In this document: piece after piece, positions 7,235 through 15,611 of the stretch | Numbering within the stretch: the stretch's first letter is position 1 | Layout of the letters: the number at the start of each line of letters is the position of its first letter | Source: GWE2-40-63 sp050179685 | GTDB lineage: Bacteria; Bacteroidota; Bacteroidia; Bacteroidales; SZUA-534 | NCBI GenBank assembly: GCA_050179685.1 | Contig: JBFXEW010000010.1 | Coordinates: 65,907 to 129,906 of the forward strand | DNA length: 64,000 nucleotides | Reading direction: 5' to 3' | Notes under the pieces: model-generated | Seen by the model: only the letters and a program-made list of their open reading frames with translations | Told to the model about the DNA's origin: nothing | Databases searched by the model: none | Made by a program: the position numbers and the translations under genes

Positions 7235-10147
7235 TTATAAACCGTTTTGTTTAAATAATATGGCATACTTTTTATCAGTAATACTAAAATGCTTGTGTAG
7301 CCATTTTTTAATATACGGCATCAAATCGTCGAGGAATTTAATTTTATTGGCCGAATAGTCGCTTTGGAATTGCAGAATTTCCTTAACAAACGCTTTGTGT
7401 TCCTGCGTATGCTCTTTTGCGTTGTCATAAGCAAATTGTTCAAAATATTGTTCTTCGTTACCAAAATGGTACGATGCAAAGTCAACAAAACTGCGAATGT
7501 TATCCTTCACTTCTTTTTTGTTTTTACTCTGCTTAAGCGATGCGTGCATGGTATTAACCAAATCGATTAGCTGCTTGTGCTGCTCGTCCATTTCCTGAAT
7601 ACCGTGTTCAAAATCAGCTGTCCAATCCAAGAGGTTATCACCCGTGGCCTGGATAATTATAGTTTCTTCCACCTGATGTTCATCAGTACGCTTGGTTTGT
7701 ACATTTTTTTCAAGTTCCTCAACTTTAAGATGGGCTGCCTGCAACTGCTTTTGTAAGTCACGAATCCTATCCTGATATTCGCTCAAAAGCATGCTTTCTT
7801 TTTTAATCTTTATTTCCTGATCTTTTATTTTATTCTCCTTCTGAATTTGCTCCGTAACATCGAAACCAATTTTCAGAATTTTATAGGTTTTACCATCCGA
7901 CTGATTCTTAATCGGTGTGTACGTTTCATCAATCCAGGCTTCACGACCGTTCATTTTTATTTTGTTGGTCTGACGGATGGTTTTTCCTTTCAGCAAATCG
8001 TTCCAGAACTTATCGTACGATGCTTTCATTTCGTCGCTGAATTCATAACCCTGCGAATGCTTCTGCCCGATAATTTGCTCCGGACTTAAGCCCAGCATAT
8101 CCGCGAATTTATTGTTACAATTTACTATAAAGCCGTCCACATCGTATTCCACCGTAAATGCTACAACCCCAACCGCATTTATAATTCCTGTAGTTTCGTA
8201 TTCGCGACGAGCAGCTTCTTCCTGAGTTGCCTGCAGTTCTTCCAGATTCTGTCGCATTTCTTCTTCCTGTGCTGCCAGTTCTTCGGCTTGTCCTTTCGAT
8301 TGCTCAAGCAATTTGTTTGTTTTTTCGTTTACACGGACGGTTGCAATGGTCGATGCTATACTTTCTCCCAGTTTTTCAACAAACTCAATGCGGTATTTTT
8401 CAATGGCATGAAACGAAGCCAATTCTATAACTCCAAAAATCTCATCGTTCAAAATTAAAGGAACCAGCAACAAAGCTGTGGGATTGGCTGTTCCCATACC
8501 TGAAGTAATCTGGATGTAATCGTCCGGAATATCGGTCATGTAAATGGTTTTCTTTTCAAAAGCACAGCGACCAATCAGTTCTTCTCCAACATTTACGCGC
8601 TTACGTATGTATTTATCACGTCCGTAAGCAATCGCCGATTTCAATTCAAGCGCTAATTCTCCGTCGTTGTTATCGTCAATTACAAACAGTGCGCCCTGAT
8701 TCACATCGAGGTAATTTATCAGGTTACTCATAAAATTGAAAGCCAATTCCTCAATATTGTTTGAATTGGTTCGCAGTATTTCACCAAATTTGGCTAAGCC
8801 CTGGGTTGCCCAGTTCTGCTTTTCGTCCTCAATTTTCCGGTTTTTCTCTTCTTCATCAGCATGTTTTAAGCTTTTACGCATCTCCAGCAAGGCATTTCCC
8901 AGAATATCGCGATTGCTCAAAGGTTCAAATTCTGCATCCAGATTTCCCAATCCAATATTTTCGGCAAAAACCGAAGTCTTTTCAAGTCCCTGTTTCAATA
9001 CATTAACCGAACGGGCCATCATTTCCAATTCATCGCCTGTTTTTAAATCGAGGTTTTGTACATTTTCAATATCTCCAACCGAAAGTTTTTCAAGAATATC
9101 GGTTGTTTTTAACAAGGATGAGCTTATACTGCGTGATAGCAAGTAAATTATGACCGAGAGAATGAGCAAACCCAAAAAAGATACCAAAAGCGAAACCAAC
9201 TGCATCCGGTTGGCATCTTTTAACACAACCTTTACAGGAACTGAAAACATTAACGACCAGGGTGTTTGCGATTCGCCAACCTGAATGGGAACAATGGTAA
9301 ATAATTCCTTTTTTCCATCTTTATCAACCGTATGAAAAACTCCCTGTTTTCCTTCCTTGATCAAAGTTTCCAAATCAACCTGTTCCTGATATTCGGGATA
9401 AATATCAGCCACACTTTCGCCAATTAAATCTTTATTACTATGGCCCGAAATTATGCCATTGTTTGAAGTTAGCAGAGCCTGTGTTTGTTCAAAGGGTTTT
9501 ATATTGGCAACTAATTTCTGAAACTTGTCCATCAATAAATCGGCAGCTACAATACCTGCAAACTGATTGTCCTTATATATTGGAGCTGAAAGGCTGGTCA
9601 TAAACTTTTTCACTTCGGCTTCTTCAACAAAAGCATCCCAATAGGGCTCCCAAAGCATATCGCACGACAAACGTTTTATCATTCCATACAATTCGTTGTC
9701 GCCATCGAGACTTCGAATGGATGTGCTGTAAGTAATTTCTCCGGCTTGGCGAAAAACAGTAACAGCATAACGTCCATAATCTTTATCCCAATTCGGATCG
9801 AAATGTTTAAGTTCCCAGCTATCCCACAATTTGTAAAAATCAGGGTTGTTTTCATAAACCTTCATGTATATTTTTAGGAACAAATCTTTCCATTCGGCTT
9901 CTTCCATGTCTTCGTAAACAGCAAATGCCTGTGCCAAAGCCCGCAAAACCTGTAGATTTTCCGACAGGTCTTTTTCAATTTGCAATGCGTTTTCAGAGGC
10001 CACTTTTAAGGTGAGTTTTTCCGCATCGTCAATAGCTATTTCTCTGGTTTTTAAACTAATATAACCTACCGAAAAAGCAAAAATAAGTACTGTTGTAAAC
10101 AATACATACACCAACATTTTTCCGTTAATGCTCAATTTAATTTTCAT
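7235..10147 (-). CDS. Cache-HAMP-GAF-PAS sensor protein with C-terminal hemerythrin domain
   Basis: 970 residues. Order: TM1 (~11-30), a periplasmic dCache-like sensor (~35-310), TM2 (~316-338), HAMP (~340-395) and GAF (~450-605). A coiled coil (QAEELAAQEEEM...) leads to PAS (~652-765), a second coiled coil, then a bacteriohemerythrin domain (~836-962). All seven expected di-iron ligands can be placed: His857 (DEQH), His894 and Glu898 (HFGNEE), His913, His917, His953 and Asp958. There is no histidine kinase, cyclase or chemoreceptor signalling tip, so the hemerythrin domain is either the output or an oxygen/redox input to a partner. Single gene with terminators on both sides. Confidence 0.88.
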   Translation of the reverse strand: MKIKLSINGKMLVYVLFTTVLIFAFSVGYISLKTREIAIDDAEKLTLKVASENALQIEKDLSENLQVLRALAQAFAVYEDMEEAEWKDLFLKIYMKVYENNPDFYKLWDSWELKHFDPNWDKDYGRYAVTVFRQAGEITYSTSIRSLDGDNELYGMIKRLSCDMLWEPYWDAFVEEAEVKKFMTSLSAPIYKDNQFAGIVAADLLMDKFQKLVANIKPFEQTQALLTSNNGIISGHSNKDLIGESVADIYPEYQEQVDLETLIKEGKQGVFHTVDKDGKKELFTIVPIQVGESQTPWSLMFSVPVKVVLKDANRMQLVSLLVSFLGLLILSVIIYLLSRSISSSLLKTTDILEKLSVGDIENVQNLDLKTGDELEMMARSVNVLKQGLEKTSVFAENIGLGNLDAEFEPLSNRDILGNALLEMRKSLKHADEEEKNRKIEDEKQNWATQGLAKFGEILRTNSNNIEELAFNFMSNLINYLDVNQGALFVIDDNNDGELALELKSAIAYGRDKYIRKRVNVGEELIGRCAFEKKTIYMTDIPDDYIQITSGMGTANPTALLLVPLILNDEIFGVIELASFHAIEKYRIEFVEKLGESIASTIATVRVNEKTNKLLEQSKGQAEELAAQEEEMRQNLEELQATQEEAARREYETTGIINAVGVVAFTVEYDVDGFIVNCNNKFADMLGLSPEQIIGQKHSQGYEFSDEMKASYDKFWNDLLKGKTIRQTNKIKMNGREAWIDETYTPIKNQSDGKTYKILKIGFDVTEQIQKENKIKDQEIKIKKESMLLSEYQDRIRDLQKQLQAAHLKVEELEKNVQTKRTDEHQVEETIIIQATGDNLLDWTADFEHGIQEMDEQHKQLIDLVNTMHASLKQSKNKKEVKDNIRSFVDFASYHFGNEEQYFEQFAYDNAKEHTQEHKAFVKEILQFQSDYSANKIKFLDDLMPYIKKWLHKHFSITDKKYAILFKQNGL

Positions 10148-10275
10148 GAAATGCTGTTTTACTGAATTTGAACGCTATTTTACGAAAAAAAACGGGCATT
10201 AAAAAGCAATATGTTTTAAAAGCAATTTAAACTATAAATTCTTCTTGATTCTGGAATAAGCCGTTAAAAAAAAGT

Positions 10276-10307
10276 AACCCAAATAACGGCAACGTGTTAT
10301 TTGGGTT
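10276..10307 (-). terminator. Terminator downstream of clpB
   Basis: A perfect 12 bp stem (AACCCAAATAAC / GTTATTTGGGTT) with an 8-base loop, followed on the minus strand by an ACTTTTTTTT run. It lies between the clpB stop and the sensor gene start. Confidence 0.85.
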
Positions 10308-10357
10308 AAAATACAAAGCAATATTAGTTTACTTCCGAAATTTATCATCCAAAAGTT

Positions 10358-12949
10358 TTACATATTGGCAAATACCAGGTTGCCATCCTGCATATCGATT
10401 AGAATCTGATCGTCAGGTTTTACCTGTTCAGCAATAATGGCTTTCGAGAGCTCATTTAAAATACTTTTCTGCAATAAACGCTTTAACGGACGCGCCCCAA
10501 ATGTTGGATTGTATCCCTGCGCAGCCAGCCAATCGATAGCTGCATCGGTAATCGTGATTTTAAGTCGGCTGTTGGCCAACCGATTTTGAATTTGTTTAAA
10601 CTGCAGGTTCACAATTTGTTTTATGTCGTCTTTAAACAATGGAGTAAACACAATTACCTCATCAATCCGGTTTAAAAACTCCGGTTTAATATTTTGCTTG
10701 AGCAAATCAAAAACCTTTAAACGGGTCGATTCCACCAGTTCTTCCACATTGTTTTCGTTCAACTTCTCAAACTCCGACTGAATAAGGTGCGAACCGGTAT
10801 TTGAGGTCATAATAATTATGGTGTTTTTAAAATTGACGGTACGACCTTTATTATCGGTTAAGCGACCTTCGTCGAGTACCTGAAGCAAGATATTGAATAC
10901 ATCGGGGTGCGCTTTTTCAATTTCGTCGAGCAAAACTACCGAATAAGGTTTCCGACGAACGGCTTCAGTAAGTTGCCCACCTTCGTCGTAACCCACGTAA
11001 CCGGGAGGCGCTCCAATTAAGCGCGATACCGAATGACGTTCCTGGTATTCGCTCATATCGATGCGGGTAATCTGGTTTTCGTCGTCGAATAAAAATTCAG
11101 CCAGGGCTTTAGCCAATTCAGTTTTTCCAACTCCGGTGGTTCCCAAAAATATAAAGGAACCAATGGGACGATTGGCATCCTGCATTCCAGCGCGACTGCG
11201 ACGCACAGCATCAGAAATGGCACCAATGGCTTCGTTCTGTCCCACTACTCGTTTATGCAACTCTTCTTCAAGATGCAAAAGCTTTTCCTTTTCCGATTGC
11301 AACATCCGTTTTACCGGGATGCGGGTCCATCGCGAAACCACTTCGGCAATATCTTCAGCAGTAACTTCTTCCTGAATTAAAGCTTCACTGGCCTGCATAT
11401 CTTTCAATTCCTGCTTCAGCTTCTCTAAATTTTCTTCAACTTCCTTAATTTTTCCGTAGCGTATTTCGGCAACTTTACCATATTCTCCATTTCGCTCGGC
11501 TTTTTCGGCCTGCAATTTCAAATCCTCAATCAATTTTTTATTTTGCTGCAAACCATTGATAACCATTTTCTCTGATTCCCATTTGGCCTTTTTTGATGCA
11601 TAAAGTTCATTCAACTCGGCCAATTCTTTTTTAATGGATTGCAACTTTTCGGAATTTCCTTCCCGTTTAATGGCTTCCCGTTCAATTTCCAATTGCTTGA
11701 TGGAGCGAGCCAGTTCATCAATTTCTTCGGGAACGGAATTCATCTCAAGCCGGAGTTTCGATGCGGCTTCGTCAATTAAATCGATGGCTTTATCGGGTAA
11801 AAACCTATCGCTGATGTAGCGCTCTGATAGTTCTGCAGCAGCAATTAAGGCATCGTCCTGAATGCGCACTTTGTGATGTGTTTCGTAACGTTCTTTTAAA
11901 CCACGTAATATAGAAATGGTACTTAAAATATCGGGTTCATCAACCATTACAATCTGGAAACGTCGCTCCAGTGCTTTATCTTTTTCAAAATATTTTTGGT
12001 ATTCATTTAAAGTAGTAGCACCAATGGCTCGTAATTCACCACGCGCCAAAGCCGGTTTTAGTATATTTGCTGCATCCATGGCTCCTTCGCCTTTTCCGGC
12101 ACCAACCAGGGTATGAATCTCGTCGATAAATAAAACTATTTCGCCCTGCGATTCAATCACTTCCTTTACCACAGCTTTTAAACGCTCTTCGAACTCACCT
12201 TTATATTTGGCTCCGGCAACCAAAGCGCCCATATCAAGCGAAAAGATGCGTTTGTTTTTTAAGTTTTCAGGAACATCGCCATCCACAATTCGTCGGGCAA
12301 TACCTTCGGCAATGGCTGTTTTTCCAACACCCGGCTCACCAATAATTATGGGATTGTTTTTTGTTCGGCGACTCAGAATTTGCATTATCCTACGAATCTC
12401 GTCATCGCGACCAATTACCGGATCGAGCTTTCCGTTAGCAGCCAGTTCATTCAGATTAATCGCATAGCGACTAAGTGAATCGTAGGAATTCTCGGCAGTT
12501 GCACTATCCACCTTTTTGCCTTTGGTAAGTTCACTTATTGCCTTTATTAAAGATTCTTTTGAGAATCCCTGATCTTTAAGCATCTGAGCAATTTGATCCT
12601 TGTTTTGAATCAAGCCTATCCAAAAATGCTCAACCGACACAAACTTATCGCCATTTTTATTGGCATATTGTTGGGCGTTATTAAAAGTTGTCGCCAAATC
12701 GTTCGACAGGTAAGGAGAACCACCCTCCACTTTTGGATACGAAGCTATAATACTATCGACCAGTCTGGCAAATTTATTCTCTGCCAGTTGATGCTTTTGC
12801 AACACAAACTGCGAAATATTGGGTTCCACATCCAACATACTTTTTAGCAAGTGACCATTGTCAATAGCCTGGTTACCTTGCTGCATAGCAAGCTGAGTAG
12901 CAAATTCGACTACTTCCTGTGCTTTTATGGTATAATTATTCAAATTCAT
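10358..12949 (-). CDS. clpB: ATP-dependent chaperone ClpB (Hsp100 disaggregase)
   Basis: 863 residues from the ATG at 12949 (MNLNNYTIKAQEVVEFATQL). A longer reading to 13045 adds 32 residues unlike ClpB, so I reject it. An N-terminal Clp repeat domain is followed by AAA+ module 1 (Walker A GEPGVGKT). The coiled-coil middle domain that separates ClpB from ClpA/C comes next, then AAA+ module 2 (GTTGVGKT, with arginine-finger and sensor motifs) and the conserved C-terminal region. It rescues aggregated proteins with DnaK. It appears to be a single-gene unit ending in a strong terminator. No CIRCE-type operator was seen upstream. Confidence 0.97.
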   Translation of the reverse strand: MNLNNYTIKAQEVVEFATQLAMQQGNQAIDNGHLLKSMLDVEPNISQFVLQKHQLAENKFARLVDSIIASYPKVEGGSPYLSNDLATTFNNAQQYANKNGDKFVSVEHFWIGLIQNKDQIAQMLKDQGFSKESLIKAISELTKGKKVDSATAENSYDSLSRYAINLNELAANGKLDPVIGRDDEIRRIMQILSRRTKNNPIIIGEPGVGKTAIAEGIARRIVDGDVPENLKNKRIFSLDMGALVAGAKYKGEFEERLKAVVKEVIESQGEIVLFIDEIHTLVGAGKGEGAMDAANILKPALARGELRAIGATTLNEYQKYFEKDKALERRFQIVMVDEPDILSTISILRGLKERYETHHKVRIQDDALIAAAELSERYISDRFLPDKAIDLIDEAASKLRLEMNSVPEEIDELARSIKQLEIEREAIKREGNSEKLQSIKKELAELNELYASKKAKWESEKMVINGLQQNKKLIEDLKLQAEKAERNGEYGKVAEIRYGKIKEVEENLEKLKQELKDMQASEALIQEEVTAEDIAEVVSRWTRIPVKRMLQSEKEKLLHLEEELHKRVVGQNEAIGAISDAVRRSRAGMQDANRPIGSFIFLGTTGVGKTELAKALAEFLFDDENQITRIDMSEYQERHSVSRLIGAPPGYVGYDEGGQLTEAVRRKPYSVVLLDEIEKAHPDVFNILLQVLDEGRLTDNKGRTVNFKNTIIIMTSNTGSHLIQSEFEKLNENNVEELVESTRLKVFDLLKQNIKPEFLNRIDEVIVFTPLFKDDIKQIVNLQFKQIQNRLANSRLKITITDAAIDWLAAQGYNPTFGARPLKRLLQKSILNELSKAIIAEQVKPDDQILIDMQDGNLVFANM

Positions 12950-13169
12950 AACTGTAGTTTTTTTTATTGCCTGAAAAGCATCAATTGCATTGCCACGAAT
13001 AAATAAAAGAAAATTTGACAGAAAACGAAGGCAGCTAAATGTCATTTGGTCAGCATTAACCTTTTAGAGTGTAAAAAAACATAAAATTCAAACACTCCTA
13101 AAAAGCTAAAAACCACACCAAAATCGACAGTAGATTTAAAAGAAATGTAAAAATAAAGGCTGTAAGTAG

Positions 13170-13198
13170 TTGATTTTTGGTAAAAAAAAATATATTTG
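13170..13198 (+). promoter_or_regulatory. Bacteroidota-type promoter of the M23 peptidase gene
   Basis: -33 TTG at 13170-13172 and -7 TATATTTG at 13191-13198 (consensus TAnnTTTG), 18 bases apart. The predicted transcript start lies just before the ATG at 13219, which supports that start over the longer reading. Confidence 0.7.
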
Positions 13199-13218
13199 CA
13201 CTTACGAACGACTTTATA

Positions 13219-14178
13219 ATGAGACAAAAATACATTCTTGATACTGAAAAACTCGTTTTTAGGCCAGAAGAAATTACCCTAAAAAAACGATTAAAAACAA
13301 TTTCAAACTACCTGTTACTAGGAGCCTCAATGGGCATTCTGGTTTGGGGTATTGCTTTTTTTGATGCCGTAGAATCGCCTGAAAAATTAGTTCTTGAAAA
13401 ACAAAATCAGCTCTTATTAAACAATATTACTTCGATAAATAATCAATTTGAGCAAATTGCTTTATTTATTAATGAAGTTCAACATCGCGACGACAATTTC
13501 TATCGGGTCATATCGCAAACCAATCCCATTTCGCCCAGTATCCGTCAGGCAGGTTTTGGTGGTGTTGACAAATACAAGCACTTGCAGGCCTACGAAAACA
13601 GTGATGTTTTGATTGATGTTTTGAAGAAAGGTGATGTTTTATTAAGCCAACTCGAAGTACAACATCGTTCGTACGACACGGTAATTCATCTGGTAATAAA
13701 TAAAGAAGACAGTCTTTTATCGTTACCAGCCATTGCTCCCGTTGCACCTTATGATTATTTCAGAATATCTTCCCCATTTGGACGCCGGGTGCATCCTATT
13801 ACCAAAAAAGTACACCGCCACGACGGGGTCGATTTTGCCGCAAGAACCGGTAAAGCCATCTATGCTACCGGAAATGGAAGAGTAAGCTCAGTTAAATTAT
13901 CGACTATTGGTTATGGTAACCGCATTATAATAAACCACGGCTACGGATACAAAACACTTTACGCCCATTGCAGTAAAATTTTTGTTAAGAATGGCGATAC
14001 GGTAAAAAGAGGCCAATTAATAGGTCTTGTGGGCAGCACCGGAACATCAACCGGTCCGCACCTGCATTACGAAGTAATTCAAAACAACATTAAGAAGAAT
14101 CCGGAAGCCTTTTATTACAACGATTTAAATAATCAGGAATACGACGAAATGGTTAAGGCTCTAGCCGATACTAAATAG
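13219..14178 (+). CDS. M23 family peptidoglycan DD-metallopeptidase
   Basis: 319 residues from ATG 13219. A cytoplasmic N-terminus of ~35 residues is followed by one TM (NYLLLGASMGILVWGIAFF), a periplasmic helical linker and a C-terminal LytM/M23 domain. The zinc ligands are present: RRVHPITKKVHRHDGVDF supplies His and Asp (HxxxD type), and HLHYEV supplies the last His. Likely a cell-wall hydrolase acting on peptide cross-links, or a regulator of one, anchored in the inner membrane. Its 3' end overlaps the convergent MATE gene by 8 bases. Confidence 0.9.
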   Translation: MRQKYILDTEKLVFRPEEITLKKRLKTISNYLLLGASMGILVWGIAFFDAVESPEKLVLEKQNQLLLNNITSINNQFEQIALFINEVQHRDDNFYRVISQTNPISPSIRQAGFGGVDKYKHLQAYENSDVLIDVLKKGDVLLSQLEVQHRSYDTVIHLVINKEDSLLSLPAIAPVAPYDYFRISSPFGRRVHPITKKVHRHDGVDFAARTGKAIYATGNGRVSSVKLSTIGYGNRIIINHGYGYKTLYAHCSKIFVKNGDTVKRGQLIGLVGSTGTSTGPHLHYEVIQNNIKKNPEAFYYNDLNNQEYDEMVKALADTK

Positions 14179-15520
14179 TTGTACTTTTTTTCCAGCTTCC
14201 CCATTTTAAATAAGCCAGGCTCAATAATCCCAAACCCAGTCCGTACAGAATTTCAACCATCCAAACGGTACTGATTTTTGCTCCCGGAGTGCCGGTAATC
14301 CAATAAATTACACCCAAATAAAAAGTAAGTACAATCATTTCGATAAACAAGGCAACTTTAGTTTTTCCGGTTCCAGAAACAGCCTGAAACAGAATAAAGC
14401 CAAATGCTAAAGTAAACGTAGCAATCATAACCGTATAAAAAACGGGAATTGTTTGTAAGATAACTTCATCAATGTTTGTGTAAATACTTATTATTTTTTC
14501 CGGAATAAAAGCCAGGGTTCCTACCACAATTGAAATTCCTGCCATGGCAAGCCCCATCGATTTCAGAATTACTGTATTTATCCGTTTTAATTCGCCCCGC
14601 CCAATGGCATAACTTACTAAAGTATTTGTTGCCGATGCAAACCCAAAGATGGGAACCAGCAATACAATGTATATGCTGCGAATAATATTTGAAATAGCCA
14701 AAGGCAGTTCGCCCATGCGTTCAACAAACATGAAAAAGACAAACCAAACCGCAAACGAAATAAAATTCTGTAGCATCGTGGGAAAAGAAATGGAAAAAAC
14801 AGTTTTTAACTGTTCCCATTTTATAGGCACCCAGGCAAACAATCCAAAAACCTGTAGTTTTTTGCTTTTCCGGGTGTATAAAATAAAAAATAGCAAAGCC
14901 GTATATTCTGCAATTACCGATGCAAGTGCTGCACCCTGAATTCCCATATCAGGAAAAATCCCAATCCCGAAAATTAATAGATAATCCAGGGTAATATTCA
15001 CAACAGCCATAATTGCAGTGGTAATTCCTATCACTTTGGTATTGGCTGTACCAATATAAAAAGCCCTGAAAAGCGTATTGGTGAATGCGGCAAAAATTCC
15101 ATACATACGGAATTCCAAAAACCGTATACTTTCGCCGGCAATGGCATCCGACTGAAGCGTTTGATGCAGGGTATCGAAAGCAAATAACTTAACAAGGATA
15201 AAAATACTGTCAGCAAAAACCATTAGAAACACAAAAGCATGATTAAGAATTGCATTTATTTCGGGTAATTTATTCTGACCATAGCGGCGTGCCACCATAA
15301 TCTGCACTCCCAAACCAAAACCCCAACCCAACATTACCAGAGTCAGGTAAAACATTCCTCCAATGGCTGCTGCCCCCAATTGAATCTCACCCAATCGCCC
15401 CACAAATGCGGTGTCGACCACAGTAATTATATCCTGAGCCAAACTACCCAGTATAATGGGAAAAGCAATGTGCCAGATGTTTTTAAGAGAATACCAATTG
15501 GCTTTTTGTGTTTGTTCCAT
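14171..15520 (-). CDS. MATE family efflux transporter
   Basis: 449 residues with about 12 hydrophobic segments, the family's usual size. It has MATE-typical stretches: an N-terminal FPIILGSLAQDIITVVDTAF with the conserved D-TAFVG, and LGWGFGLGVQIMVARRYGQN. It should export cationic drugs or metabolites using a sodium or proton gradient; the substrate is unknown. The gene ends inside the 3' end of the M23 gene, with no terminator visible between them. Confidence 0.9.
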   Translation of the reverse strand: MEQTQKANWYSLKNIWHIAFPIILGSLAQDIITVVDTAFVGRLGEIQLGAAAIGGMFYLTLVMLGWGFGLGVQIMVARRYGQNKLPEINAILNHAFVFLMVFADSIFILVKLFAFDTLHQTLQSDAIAGESIRFLEFRMYGIFAAFTNTLFRAFYIGTANTKVIGITTAIMAVVNITLDYLLIFGIGIFPDMGIQGAALASVIAEYTALLFFILYTRKSKKLQVFGLFAWVPIKWEQLKTVFSISFPTMLQNFISFAVWFVFFMFVERMGELPLAISNIIRSIYIVLLVPIFGFASATNTLVSYAIGRGELKRINTVILKSMGLAMAGISIVVGTLAFIPEKIISIYTNIDEVILQTIPVFYTVMIATFTLAFGFILFQAVSGTGKTKVALFIEMIVLTFYLGVIYWITGTPGAKISTVWMVEILYGLGLGLLSLAYLKWGSWKKSTTI

Positions 15521-15560
15521 GAACTATTTTATTGCTGTTTATACGATGCTACGATTCCAG

Positions 15561-15592
15561 AAAAAAAATGCCGGATATTTCAACCGGCATTT
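15561..15592 (-). terminator. Terminator downstream of the DPP IV-like gene
   Basis: Stem ATGCCGG/CCGGCAT followed on the minus strand by TTTTTTTT, between the S9 peptidase stop and the MATE start. Confidence 0.82.
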
Positions 15593-15611
15593 ATCTGGTA
15601 AAATGTAAGGT

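Noticed and set aside
12950..13045. N-terminal extension of ClpB
   Set aside because: The extra 32 residues do not match ClpB and are not needed; ATG 12949 gives the family start and length.
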